Assembly: GCF_025753815.1 (NCBI RefSeq)
Contig: NZ_JAOWRF010000033.1
Coordinates: 1-49,872 of the forward strand
Direction of reading: 5' to 3'
Origin: Plectonema radiosum NIES-515
Lineage (GTDB): Bacteria; Cyanobacteriota; Cyanobacteriia; Cyanobacteriales; Nostocaceae
DNA: 49,872 bases
Position numbers and translations under genes: made by a program. The notes under the pieces are model-generated. The model was not told where the DNA came from and did not search any database. It saw only the letters and a program-made list of their open reading frames with translations. Every line of letters starts with the position of its first letter. The stretch's first letter is position 1. Shown piece after piece: positions 23,733 to 32,159 of this stretch.

Positions 23733-26700
23733 GTGTTTTCACAGCAACAGTTAAGTCAACAACTCACCAAAATTTTGGGTGAGACGCTTTGCGACAGTGA
23801 ACTTGATAGGTGTTTGGCAGGAATTGAAATTGTTGAACCACCTTTATCTAAGCAATTTTGGCAAGCAGAAGAAGCAAAACCAGGGATTTATATTATCCTG
23901 GGGGGTAAATGCAGACTTTTAGATAGTGCTGATAACTTAATTACTACTATAAATGTTGGGGAATCATTTGGTGAGGTAACTCTGTTTCCCGAAGAAGAGT
24001 TAACAAGTTACGCTGCGAGAGCTTCTGTTAATTTAAAGCTTGGCTATATCTCCTCTGAAGCGCTGCAATTGGTTCTTCGCCAACATCCAAGTATAAGCGA
24101 TCGCCTAAGAGAACGCGCCGAAATTTGGGATTTAATGCTGTTATGTCGGCAAAATTCTCAACTTGCGGGACATACTTCTCTTGTTGAAGGGATGCTCAAA
24201 GCCTTATCTTATTTTTCACGGCATTACCTAGAAATTGGACCGATACCAGCAACAGTATCTCAAGATTGCCAGATATTGCTGTTGCATCGCGGTCAATTGC
24301 AACATACTGACGGACGCTGTTTGACACCTGGTAATATATGTGAATTTGACACCAATAATTGGCACACCAAAGAAAAAGCGATCGCCTATATTCTCAAAAA
24401 TTCTGATGTCTCTGCTGCACTGCAACACTGTCCGGAATTAGGGTTTTTTATCAATTCCACCCCTCTCAAGTCTGCCCCCGTTGAACGGGAGCAGCGAAAA
24501 AGCAGGTCAAATTCAAAAGAATATTTTGATACATCAGCAAAAATCATTCCCTTTCCCCAGCGCGATCCCAAGTCAAAAGAAAAGCCAAAAAAACAGCGTC
24601 CTTTCTTTCCTACCCCCAAAGTGCAAATCGGGCATTGGTGGGGACACCTCACCAAGCGCTATCCATATTATGCTCAACAAAGCGCTTCGGATTGCGGCTC
24701 TGCCTGCTTGGTGATGATTGGTAACTATTGGGGCAAGCACTTTAGTGTCAATCGCTTGCGGGATATGACCAACGTCAACCGCAGTGGGGCATCTTTACGT
24801 GCCCTAGCAGCGGCAGCCGAAAGCCTGGGTTTTGCTACCCGTCCCGTCAAAGCCAGTCTAGATAAATTAGCAGAACAATCTCTGCCCGCGATCGCTCACT
24901 GGGAAGGCAAGCACTTCATCGTCGTCTATGAAATCACCAAAAAGCGAGTGATAGTCGGCGATCCTGCCCTTGGACAACGCACCTTAACCAAAAGCGAATT
25001 TAACACAGGCTGGACTGGTTATGCATTGTTATTGCAACCCACATCTCTACTCAAAGATGCCAAAGCCGAAAGTACAGGCTTTTGGAAGTTTTTTGAGTTA
25101 GTCAAACCCCACTACCGGGTACTGATAGAAGTCTTTTTGGCAAGCGTGCTGATGCAGCTATTTGGACTAGTAACGCCGATATTCACCCAGTTGTTGCTAG
25201 ACAGAGTGCTTGTGCAACGCAGCGTTGCCACCTTAAACGCCGTTGGGGTGGGAATGATCGTTTTTGGCTTATTCAGTATCGCCATGAACGGAGTGCGGCA
25301 ATATCTGCTCGATCACACCGCAAACCGCGTTAGCCTTTCTTTGTTGGTAGGCTTTATCAAACATACCCTGCGCTTGCCCCTCTCTTATTTCGAGTCGCGT
25401 TATGTCGGAGATATCGTCTCTCGCATTCAAGAAAACCAGAAAATTCAGCGTTTTCTAACTGGGCAGACACTCTCAATCATCCTGGATATGATGACATTGG
25501 TTGTCTATCTAGCTCTGATGTTCAGTTATAGCTGGCGGATGGCATTATTAGTGTTGTTTACTGTGCCGCCATTTTTTATCTTAGCCCTGAGTAGCACAAG
25601 TATTTTACGCCGCATTTCCAGAGAGATTTTTAACGCTGGTGCCGAAGAAAATAGCTATCTCATAGAATCGCTGACCGGTATTCGCACAGTTCGCTCATTA
25701 GCTATTGAACAGACGGTGCGGTGGCATTGGGAAGAACTGCTGCATAATTTGATCAAAAAAAGCTTTAATGCCCAGATAATCGGCATCCGCTTGCAAATTC
25801 TCAGTGGTACGATCCAAACCTTTGTGAATACAGGATTGATGTGGTTTGGTGCATGGCAGGTGATTCAAGGTGAGCTGACTGTTGGGCAATTAGTTGCTTT
25901 CAATATGTTGGTGGGTAACGTCTTGAGTCCTTTTCAACGGTTGTCTGGACTGTGGAATGAATTGCAGGAAATCGTTATTTCCACCGAACGGATTAATGAT
26001 GTTTTAGAAGCAGAACCAGAAGAAGACTTACATAATAAACCCCGTAAGTCACTGGGTAGACTTGAGGGTAATATCCGCTTTCAGAATGTCACCTTCCGCT
26101 ATCACCCAGAAAGTGAAACGAACGTGCTGGAAAATCTGACTTTTGAAATTCAGCCCAATCAAATGGTGGCAGTTGTCGGACGCAGTGGTTCAGGAAAAAC
26201 AACCTTAAGTAAGTTGATTTTAGGTTTATACCCTACGACAGATGGCAAAGTATTGATTGACGGTCATGATATTGCTACCATCTCATTGCGATCGCTTCGT
26301 TCTCAAGTTGGTGTAGTCGATCAAGATACCTTTCTCTTTGGTAGTACCATTCGTGAAAACATCTCCATCGCTCACCCAGAAGCTTCATTAGAAGAAATTA
26401 TTCAAGCAGCACGATTTGCAGGAGCTGATGAATTTATTCAGAACCTGCCAATGGGTTATCAATCCCAAATAGGTGAAGCTGGTGGTATGCTTTCTGGCGG
26501 ACAACGCCAACGCCTAGCGATCGCTCGCGCTTTGTTGGGAAATCCGCGTTTATTACTTTTTGATGAAGCCACCAGTCACCTAGACTCTGAATCAGAACGC
26601 ATTATTCAGAACAACCTGAAAACAATTCTCAAAGGACGCACAAGTCTAATTATTGCCCATCGCCTTTCTACTGTCCGCAATGCTGATTTGATTTTAGTTT

Positions 26701-26804
26701 TAGATCGGGGCGTATTAGTAGAAAGCGGCACTCACGACGAATTAATTACCAAAAAAGGTCATTATTACTACTTAAATCAACAACAACTAGCTCAAGCAGG
26801 TTGA
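23733..26804 (+). CDS. Peptidase-containing ABC transporter (C39, cNMP-binding N-terminus)
   Basis: A bacteriocin-type exporter that cleaves leader peptides after Gly-Gly and exports the core. I choose the GTG at 23733, which has AGGGGG about 7 nt upstream; a TTG at 23718 adds five residues. Layout: cNMP-binding-like domain (about 40-160), Ser/Lys-rich linker, C39 peptidase with Cys in SASDCGSACLVMI (codon 24693-24695), His in GKHFIVVYE and Asp in VGDPALGQ; six-helix ABC domain; complete nucleotide-binding domain with GRSGSGKT, LSGGQRQRLAIARALL, LLFDEATSHLD and IAHRL. Unlike the HetC above, the signature is intact. HlyD follows 191 bp later. It probably serves the precursors at 30-33 kb and perhaps the microviridin precursor. 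Confidence 0.95.
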   Translation: MFSQQQLSQQLTKILGETLCDSELDRCLAGIEIVEPPLSKQFWQAEEAKPGIYIILGGKCRLLDSADNLITTINVGESFGEVTLFPEEELTSYAARASVNLKLGYISSEALQLVLRQHPSISDRLRERAEIWDLMLLCRQNSQLAGHTSLVEGMLKALSYFSRHYLEIGPIPATVSQDCQILLLHRGQLQHTDGRCLTPGNICEFDTNNWHTKEKAIAYILKNSDVSAALQHCPELGFFINSTPLKSAPVEREQRKSRSNSKEYFDTSAKIIPFPQRDPKSKEKPKKQRPFFPTPKVQIGHWWGHLTKRYPYYAQQSASDCGSACLVMIGNYWGKHFSVNRLRDMTNVNRSGASLRALAAAAESLGFATRPVKASLDKLAEQSLPAIAHWEGKHFIVVYEITKKRVIVGDPALGQRTLTKSEFNTGWTGYALLLQPTSLLKDAKAESTGFWKFFELVKPHYRVLIEVFLASVLMQLFGLVTPIFTQLLLDRVLVQRSVATLNAVGVGMIVFGLFSIAMNGVRQYLLDHTANRVSLSLLVGFIKHTLRLPLSYFESRYVGDIVSRIQENQKIQRFLTGQTLSIILDMMTLVVYLALMFSYSWRMALLVLFTVPPFFILALSSTSILRRISREIFNAGAEENSYLIESLTGIRTVRSLAIEQTVRWHWEELLHNLIKKSFNAQIIGIRLQILSGTIQTFVNTGLMWFGAWQVIQGELTVGQLVAFNMLVGNVLSPFQRLSGLWNELQEIVISTERINDVLEAEPEEDLHNKPRKSLGRLEGNIRFQNVTFRYHPESETNVLENLTFEIQPNQMVAVVGRSGSGKTTLSKLILGLYPTTDGKVLIDGHDIATISLRSLRSQVGVVDQDTFLFGSTIRENISIAHPEASLEEIIQAARFAGADEFIQNLPMGYQSQIGEAGGMLSGGQRQRLAIARALLGNPRLLLFDEATSHLDSESERIIQNNLKTILKGRTSLIIAHRLSTVRNADLILVLDRGVLVESGTHDELITKKGHYYYLNQQQLAQAG

Positions 26805-26855
26805 GTCTAGGTAATACGCTTGGTGTTATATCATGCTCCGTGAATTACTTACAAC

Positions 26856-26951
26856 GTAAAGACGTTCCAACCGAACGTCTCTACCAAGTAAAGACGTTCC
26901 AACCGAACGTCTCTACCACGTAAAGACGTTCCGTCGGAACGTCTCTACCAA
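26856..26951. repeat. Three tandem 32-bp hairpin repeats
   Basis: Units at 26856-26887, 26888-26919 and 26920-26951 start GTAAAGACGTTCC and end GAACGTCTCTACCAA or CAC. The first two are almost identical; the third has a self-complementary centre (GTTCCGTCGGAAC). Each can form a GACGTTC/GAACGTC stem. They lie between the exporter and HlyD genes and could modulate read-through. They have no spacers, so they are not CRISPR. Confidence 0.85.
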
Positions 26952-26995
26952 GGATTTTAGGGTTAACTCTCCCATATATTCTGGGAAATAGAACT

Positions 26996-28531
26996 ATGCC
27001 ATATGCATCTGTTAATTCTTCATCCCCACTCCCCCAAGAGGAGGGGGATGAGTATAAAAGTTATACGCACTCCAAAGAATCTGCCCAAACATCAGATAAC
27101 GCTCAAGACTTGTACTACGGCACCGAAGAACTGCTGGATGCCTTACCCAGAGTTTGGACTCGTGGTGTGTTGTATGTGTTGGTAGGCTTTGCATTTGTCT
27201 TGTTACCTTGGGCAACGCTTTCAAAGGTAGATGAAACAGGAAGTGCCAGAGGACGTATAGAACCAAAAGGTGCAACCCAAAAGTTAGACACATCTATAGG
27301 TGGAAGCGTCAAAGCTGTCAGGGTAAAAGAAGGTGACACCGTGAAAGCAGGGCAGGTTCTGCTGGAACTTGAATCTGATATTTTGGAAACTGAAATGCAA
27401 CAAGCCAAAGAAAAATTACAAGGCTTGCGAAATCAAGTAGGGCAACTCGATGTCATCAAAAAACAATTAGAATTAACCCTTGGTGTTCAGGAGCAACAAA
27501 ACCGATCGCAAGGCTTAGAAAAAATATCTCAAGTCAACCAGGCAAAGCAAAATCTGGATGCGAAACAAAGTATTTATAATCTCCAAAAGCTAGAAAAACA
27601 AGCATTACTCAGTCAAGCACAGCAGCAAATTAGCACCACTCAGAATGACGAGAAATCAGCTCAAAATCGTTTGATTATAGATTCAAGACAAGTGGAACGT
27701 TTTAGCCAGCTTGTTAACGATGGTGCCGTTTCGACAAACCAAGTTGACCAACTCAAAAAAGAAGAACAAGAAAGCAAACGACTTTATGAAAAAGCTAAAT
27801 CTGACATCAAACAAGCTGAATTACGTTTAACTGAAGAACAAAATCGCTATCAGTCCACAATGAGTCAGTTGGGGTCGGATATTAAGCAAGCAAATCTGCG
27901 ATTGCAAGAAGAACAAAATAGCCATCAAAGCCTATTGCAAACTGGTAAACTGGCTATGTTGAGAAATCAGCAACAAGTCAAAGATTTAGATACACAAATT
28001 GGGACGTTAAAATCGCAAATTGCCCAAGCTGGAAGCCAAGTTACATCATTAGAACTGCAAATGCAGCAACGAATCGTGCGATCGCCTATTGATGGTGTGA
28101 TTTTTGAATTTCCCACCACCAAGCCAGGAGCAGTCGTCCAACCAGGACAAAGGATTGCTCAAATTGCACCCAAAAATACTAACTTTGCACTCAAGGCTCA
28201 GATACCCAGTCAAGATAGTGGTTTCTTGAAGGTGGGAATGCCAGTCAAAATCAAGTTTGATGCCTATCCTTTCCAGGAATATGGCATCGTCCAAGGAAAA
28301 CTTACTTGGATTTCTCCCGACTCTAAAGTTAGTCAAACACCCCAAGGAAATGCAGAAAACTTTGATTTAGAAATCACCATAGACCAACAGTATATCCAAA
28401 ATGGTAAAAAACGTATTCCATTAAGCGCGGGACAGACTGCAAATGCTGAAGTAATTATTCGTCAACGACGGGTGATTGACTTCGTTTTAGATCCGTTTAA
28501 GAAGCTCCAAAAAGGCGGTTTGGAGATGTAG
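26996..28531 (+). CDS. HlyD-family membrane fusion protein
   Basis: A 511-residue periplasmic adaptor that links an inner-membrane ABC exporter to an outer-membrane channel. After a polar N-terminus there is one membrane helix at about 58-75 (VLYVLVGFAFVLLPWATLSK). The first half of the lipoyl/barrel-sandwich follows (GRIEPKGATQKLDTSIGG, VKEGDTVKAGQVLLELESD). A long coiled-coil hairpin covers about 130-350 (Gln/Glu/Lys-rich, ISTTQNDEKSAQNRL and others). The second half lipoyl segment is IVRSPIDGVIFEFPTTKPGA, and a beta-barrel completes it. It clearly partners the preceding ABC exporter. No TolC-like gene is in the window. Identity of family firm. Confidence 0.93.
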   Translation: MPYASVNSSSPLPQEEGDEYKSYTHSKESAQTSDNAQDLYYGTEELLDALPRVWTRGVLYVLVGFAFVLLPWATLSKVDETGSARGRIEPKGATQKLDTSIGGSVKAVRVKEGDTVKAGQVLLELESDILETEMQQAKEKLQGLRNQVGQLDVIKKQLELTLGVQEQQNRSQGLEKISQVNQAKQNLDAKQSIYNLQKLEKQALLSQAQQQISTTQNDEKSAQNRLIIDSRQVERFSQLVNDGAVSTNQVDQLKKEEQESKRLYEKAKSDIKQAELRLTEEQNRYQSTMSQLGSDIKQANLRLQEEQNSHQSLLQTGKLAMLRNQQQVKDLDTQIGTLKSQIAQAGSQVTSLELQMQQRIVRSPIDGVIFEFPTTKPGAVVQPGQRIAQIAPKNTNFALKAQIPSQDSGFLKVGMPVKIKFDAYPFQEYGIVQGKLTWISPDSKVSQTPQGNAENFDLEITIDQQYIQNGKKRIPLSAGQTANAEVIIRQRRVIDFVLDPFKKLQKGGLEM

Positions 28532-28630
28532 TTGATACTTCCAATTTACGGGTATCAAGTCTAAGTGTTTGACGGCACTGTGGAAAAATCAATTTAGTCC
28601 CCTTATTGTTTGCTGTGACTGAAAAAAAAC

Positions 28631-28659
28631 GTAGAGACGTAGGATTGCTACGTATCTAC
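28631..28659. terminator. Hairpin after the HlyD gene
   Basis: GTAGAGACGTAG (28631-28642) pairs with CTACGTATCTAC (28648-28659) at 11 of 12 positions with a 5-nt loop. It belongs to the GTAGAGACG hairpin class seen throughout the window and may end the exporter/HlyD transcript. Confidence 0.45.
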
Positions 28660-28786
28660 ATACATGCCATTTTTTACCACCAATTTCTGAAGTGAACTGT
28701 ATTGATATCAAATCTGTCTGAGATTTACCAGTGCCGGGAATTTACCTGAAATCTAGATATAGCTATACCAGGAGGAAGGTTATTAT

Positions 28787-28990
28787 ATGCATCCAATTGA
28801 GCTAATGAGAAAATATGGCTGGTCTTACCACAAACTAGCCGCAGAGTTTGGAGTTTCCGAAGTTGAAGCCAGACGATGGGGATTTAGAAAAACTGCCAGT
28901 AACTACCGAAATCCCACCTCAATGGCTTACAAACTAGCAGAAAAAATTGATCGGGAATTATCAACTACATCTGCATCTGCATCTGCATAG
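28787..28990 (+). CDS. Small HTH-like protein with SASASA tail
   Basis: A 67-residue protein with a very strong ribosome site (AGGAGGAAGG, 7 nt before ATG). The text MRKYGWSYHKLAAEFGVSEV followed by EARRWGF reads as a helix-turn-helix: a WSYHKLAAEFGVS turn and a recognition helix. The C-terminus ends STTSASASA. It lies between HlyD and the second PPIase gene of an exporter locus, so it could be a local regulator. A direct link to peptide expression is inference. I recall small proteins like this in other Nostocales but no named family. Confidence 0.7.
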   Translation: MHPIELMRKYGWSYHKLAAEFGVSEVEARRWGFRKTASNYRNPTSMAYKLAEKIDRELSTTSASASA

Positions 28991-29065
28991 AACCATTGTT
29001 AGAACCTAAGTGACCTAGACTCGGCTTCAAAGTTAGTTTTTAATAAGAAGTGGAGAAATTATATT

Positions 29066-29848
29066 ATGCCTCAACATCTAACCATCTCTAATTCAGACAT
29101 CATTCGCAGCCTTCAACTATCCTGTCAGATTCATGATTTTCTAGAAGCTATAGCATTTAAAACAATTATTACCGAAGCAGCCCAAGAAGCTGGCATTCAA
29201 GTAGAGGAGGAGGAAATACAAAAAGAAAGCGAAAAACTCCGGCTAGAACACAAACTCGTCAAAGCTAAAGATACTTGGAATTGGCTGAGAAAACATCATC
29301 TATCTTTGAATGAGTTTGAAGAATTAGTTCGCGACAAGGTTCTTTCCCAAAAGTTAGCTAATCATCTTTTTTCGACTCAAGTAGAAAGGGTTTTTTATGA
29401 ACGTAAACTTGAATATATCGCCGCTATCACTTATGAAATCATTTTTGATGATAGAGACTTGGCTTTAGAACTATTTTATGCCCTTGAAGAAGGCGAAGCT
29501 ACTTTTCAAGAAATTGCTCGTTTATATATTCAAGAACCAGAACTTCGTCGTGCTGGTGGATATCAAGGACTTAGACATCGTAAAGATTTTCGTCCAGAAA
29601 TTGCAGCGGCTGTATTTGCTGCAACTGCACCGGAAATTCTCAAACCGATTACCACCCAAAAAGGAGTGTATCTAATTTGGATTGAAGAAATAATTCAACC
29701 GCAATTAGATGAGCAGTTACGCCAGAAAATTATTACAGAATTGTTTTCGGCTTGGCTCAAGCAACAGCTTGAAAGTTTAGAAATCGTTACGCAACTCGAC
29801 TCAGATACTAATTTGCAACTACAGCATGAATTATTCAAGCCGGCTTAA
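29066..29848 (+). CDS. Parvulin/SurA-type peptidylprolyl isomerase, copy 2
   Basis: 260 residues, the same architecture as the protein at 20978. The SurA-like N-terminus has FKTIITEAAQEAGIQVEEEE and TWNWLRKHHLSLNEFEELVR. A parvulin-like domain (about 128-215) has AITYEIIFDDRDLALELFYA, LYIQEPELRRAGGYQGLRHR and KPITTQKGVYLIWIEEI. The GGYQG turn and the KPITTQKGVYL strand are parvulin-like. There is no signal peptide. GGAG precedes the ATG. It is followed by two hairpins and then the precursor genes. Probably handles the exported precursors before or during export (inference). Confidence 0.85.
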   Translation: MPQHLTISNSDIIRSLQLSCQIHDFLEAIAFKTIITEAAQEAGIQVEEEEIQKESEKLRLEHKLVKAKDTWNWLRKHHLSLNEFEELVRDKVLSQKLANHLFSTQVERVFYERKLEYIAAITYEIIFDDRDLALELFYALEEGEATFQEIARLYIQEPELRRAGGYQGLRHRKDFRPEIAAAVFAATAPEILKPITTQKGVYLIWIEEIIQPQLDEQLRQKIITELFSAWLKQQLESLEIVTQLDSDTNLQLQHELFKPA

Positions 29849-29925
29849 TTTAGTCTGTTACTTAATAGTAACTAGCTAAAATGTTCAAAATACTTATTAA
29901 TGTCGAGTTCTTCATTACAAATTTT

Positions 29926-29964
29926 ATGTACATAAGTATTTTTTCCGCAAATACTTATGTACAT
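29926..29964. repeat. Perfect 16-bp inverted repeat
   Basis: ATGTACATAAGTATTT (29926-29941) and AAATACTTATGTACAT (29949-29964) pair perfectly over 16 bp with the loop TTTCCGC. No T tract follows. It lies 77 bp after the second PPIase gene. It could be a processing or termination hairpin or a small palindromic element. Confidence 0.75.
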
Positions 29965-30062
29965 TGATAAATATAATCATTTTTTATTTTGGTTCTTTAA
30001 AAGCATTGTCATTCAAGGCTTATAAGCTTTAAAAGAACTAAGAAATAATCAATAATTTTCGT

Positions 30063-30103
30063 ATAGGCATTAAAAAATAACTATCAATGCCTATTTTGTT
30101 GTT
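30063..30103 (+). terminator. Rho-independent-like terminator before the first precursor gene
   Basis: ATAGGCATT (30063-30071) and AATGCCTAT (30086-30094) form a perfect 9-bp stem, followed by TTTGTTGTTG. It separates the PPIase transcript from the first precursor gene. Confidence 0.6.
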
Positions 30104-30170
30104 GCTAATTTTAAATTGAATTTGTCGTTATTTAATAATTTAAAATTCTCAAAAAACACTAAAAAAAGTA

Positions 30171-30199
30171 TTGACTTTGACAGAAAATAAGTTATATTA
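30171..30199 (+). promoter_or_regulatory. Candidate promoter of the first precursor gene
   Basis: TTGACT (30171-30176), a 17-bp gap, and TATATT (30194-30199) resemble a sigma-70-type promoter. It lies 110 bp before the precursor ATG and just after a terminator. An overlapping TTGACA at 30177 has no equally good -10. Confidence 0.45.
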
Positions 30200-30308
30200 T
30201 AAATATGAGCAGCAGAAAGAAGTTATTTGCTCAATATGCAAACAATAGAAATAAGTTGTTCGCCGCAAAAAATCCCAGAACCTAACATTTAATTCCCAGG
30301 AGAAACCC

Positions 30309-30647
30309 ATGATTATTTCAGATTTGAATTACTTGGAAGCTGTAAGTCAAGAAACCGAAGTTATCGGTGGTTCTTATTATTATAACCCTGGCTATAACTT
30401 CTACAAAAACGTCAGCGCGAATGTAAACACCAACACTGTCTTTAATTCCAACACCAACATCAACGATGTCTTCAACAAAAATGCAAACATCAATGTCAGA
30501 TCGAGTGTAACAGGTAATTCATCTACCTTTGCCTTGGACAACGAAGCTCAAGGTTACAACAGCAACACTCAAGGTGCGCTAAATCAGCTAGCAGTTGCGG
30601 GACAATACTCCGGTCAAAATGGAGTCTTCGTTGCTGCCGCAAACTAA
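30309..30647 (+). CDS. Double-glycine-leader precursor peptide 1 (Asn-rich)
   Basis: 112 residues with an excellent ribosome site (AGGAG, 6 nt before ATG). The leader is ISDLNYLEAVSQETEVIGG, ending in Gly-Gly at residues 20-21, as expected for C39 peptidase cleavage. The core is 91 residues. After an aromatic start (SYYYNPGYNFYKN) it alternates hydrophobic and Asn/Thr residues: NVSANVNTNTVFNSNTNIND and VFNKNANINV. It then has Gln/Gly-rich stretches (AQGYNSNTQG, AGQYSGQNG). It has no Cys and no obvious modification sites. The alternation suggests beta-strands, possibly self-assembly. Expected substrate of the exporter at 23733. Function unknown; antimicrobial or surface roles are both possible. 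Confidence 0.85.
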   Translation: MIISDLNYLEAVSQETEVIGGSYYYNPGYNFYKNVSANVNTNTVFNSNTNINDVFNKNANINVRSSVTGNSSTFALDNEAQGYNSNTQGALNQLAVAGQYSGQNGVFVAAAN

Positions 30648-30670
30648 TAAAACCTAGCTTTACCTAACCT

Positions 30671-30702
30671 CAAAGAATTGCTCATAACAGAGTAATTCTT
30701 TG
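30671..30702 (+). other. Stem-loop after precursor 1
   Basis: CAAAGAATTGCTC (30671-30683) pairs with GAGTAATTCTTTG (30690-30702) at 12 of 13 positions with loop ATAACA. It may protect the 3' end of the precursor message; a true terminator follows. Confidence 0.6.
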
Positions 30703-30727
30703 AAGTGCGATTTACTGCTTTTGACAA

Positions 30728-30780
30728 AGGTAATGGCAATCAAATCTTATTTAAAGAGTCTTGCCATTACCTATTTTTTT
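30728..30780 (+). terminator. Rho-independent terminator after precursor 1
   Basis: AGGTAATGGCAA (30728-30739) and TTGCCATTACCT (30761-30772) pair perfectly over 12 bp and are followed by ATTTTTTT. This is a textbook intrinsic terminator, so precursor 1 is probably transcribed as a single-gene unit. Confidence 0.8.
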
Positions 30781-30809
30781 AGATTTTAAAATTAGAAGAT
30801 AGAGAAGTT

Positions 30810-31076
30810 ATGCATATTTGCGATCTCGATTACTTAGAGTTGGTTTCGGAAACATCCACCATGCATTTAAATGGTGGTAAGGCTGTCGCAATTTCTGCAT
30901 TTTCAGCAAGTGCCTTTGGTGATGCAACCAGCATCAATACTTTTTTGAGAAATCTAGCAATTAGTGGATCTAATGGTTCCCTCGCTAATAGTTCAGTTCA
31001 TATTGCTTCAATATCATCTGGTGGCAGCACTTTTGCTTATGCTTCTTCTTTAGCTTATGTTTCTTCAAGTCCTTAA
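30810..31076 (+). CDS. Double-glycine-leader precursor peptide 2
   Basis: 88 residues. The leader contains ICDLDYLELV and ends HLNGG (residues 22-23), the same motif as precursor 1. The core is Ser/Ala-rich with alternating hydrophobic residues (VAISAFSASAFGDATS and SVHIASISSGGSTFAYASSL). This is a beta-strand-like pattern without Cys. A GAGAAG lies before the ATG as a weak ribosome site. Probable substrate of the local C39 exporter. Confidence 0.8.
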   Translation: MHICDLDYLELVSETSTMHLNGGKAVAISAFSASAFGDATSINTFLRNLAISGSNGSLANSSVHIASISSGGSTFAYASSLAYVSSSP

Positions 31077-31089
31077 TTGATATAAAAGC

Positions 31090-31659
31090 GTGGTATCTGC
31101 ATCTAAGCCATATTTTGTATTTATTGAACATCATATTAGCGGACAGGTAACTGAAGTCTTTCGTCAACGCTTAAGTCGGGCTTTTGAAGAAGAATTTGAG
31201 CTTAATTATCAAGATTACTGCATATTTCTGCCGCAAATGGAATCTACAGTTTTTGCGGGAACAGCAGCGATCGCAGATGTTTTCTTGGATAGTATCGCTT
31301 GGTCTGGAGGCAACACAACCCTAGAAGCGATCGCACATAATATTCCGGTCGTCACATTTCTAGGAGACTTGATGCACAGAAGGCATACAATGGCTATGCT
31401 GAAAATGATGAGCATCGAAGAGACGATCGCTGCGAGTAAAGAAGAATATGTGCAGATTGCGGTTCGTCGTTTTACCCGCAAGAGCGCAAGGTATCTTTAT
31501 ATGGCTGTAGCTGATTATAGACAGGTGATGGTCATCCAGCCCGATTTGGTAGATCGCTATAACTTAGGGGTAGTGTTGCAACAACTTGGTGAATTTAAAG
31601 AAGCGATCGCTTGCTATCAAACAGCCTTAGAGTTAAATCCCCAACACCAGCAGGCGTAA
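31090..31659 (+). pseudogene. Rearranged relic of a TPR/O-GlcNAc-transferase-like (GT41) gene
   Basis: The 189-residue frame joins two pieces in reversed family order. Residues about 5-130 match the C-terminal catalytic region of bacterial SPINDLY/OGT-like proteins (LNYQDYCIFLPQM, FLDSIAWSGGNTTLEAIAHN, IPVVTFLGDLMHRRHTMAM, SKEEYVQIAVR). Residues about 135-189 are TPR-like (VDRYNLGVVLQQLGEFKEAI, CYQTALELNPQHQQ), which normally lie N-terminal. Both parts are truncated; the start is a GTG with no ribosome site. A deletion between two tandem copies would give this order. Probably non-functional. Confidence 0.65.
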
Positions 31660-31775
31660 ATTAGCTCAGGACAAATTATAACAATCAATAGCAGTTAATA
31701 ACAATCAGTTTTGTTTGTAACTTTTTCATTAGTCTGTTTTTTCCGACTTAATTAATAATCACAGGTAGTACGATT

Positions 31776-31976
31776 ATGGAACGGGAAGAATTTGTAGTTA
31801 AACGGATAGTATCACCTGAGGGCAGAGTGATTGCTGAAATAAAAAGCTTTGTCAAGACATCTGGTGATGGTCAAAGTGAGATTAGTCAAAGCATTTCCAT
31901 GAACGTTTCGTCAGATAAAAACTCCCAAAAATGTTCGCAATCTGGATTTTTTTCGATTTCTTCTAGTAATGAATAG
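31776..31976 (+). CDS. Small hypothetical protein of the precursor region
   Basis: 66 residues: EREEFVVKRIVSPEGRVIAE, then IKSFVKTSGDGQSEISQSIS and MNVSSDKNSQKCSQSGFFSI. The start is charged and beta-like, the end Ser/Asn-rich. It has no double-Gly leader motif. It lies between precursor genes and could be a small partner protein or a diverged precursor. No family recognised. The coding character looks real. Confidence 0.55.
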   Translation: MEREEFVVKRIVSPEGRVIAEIKSFVKTSGDGQSEISQSISMNVSSDKNSQKCSQSGFFSISSSNE

Positions 31977-32159
31977 TAAATAATAACAGTTTGCATTTTA
32001 ACCTGGAGTTTTAATGATTTACTTCCCGGATAAACAATAACATATCCCTAGTACAGTAAGACAAAAGCAAAAAGACTAAGCATTTAATCCCCAGTGAAAT
32101 GTTGGATTATTTTATTCGTGCAATACTCGCTTTATTCCTCGAATTCTACTGACGTAGTT

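Noticed and set aside
26856-26951. CRISPR-like array
   Set aside because: The three 32-bp units are directly adjacent with no spacers and no cas genes nearby.
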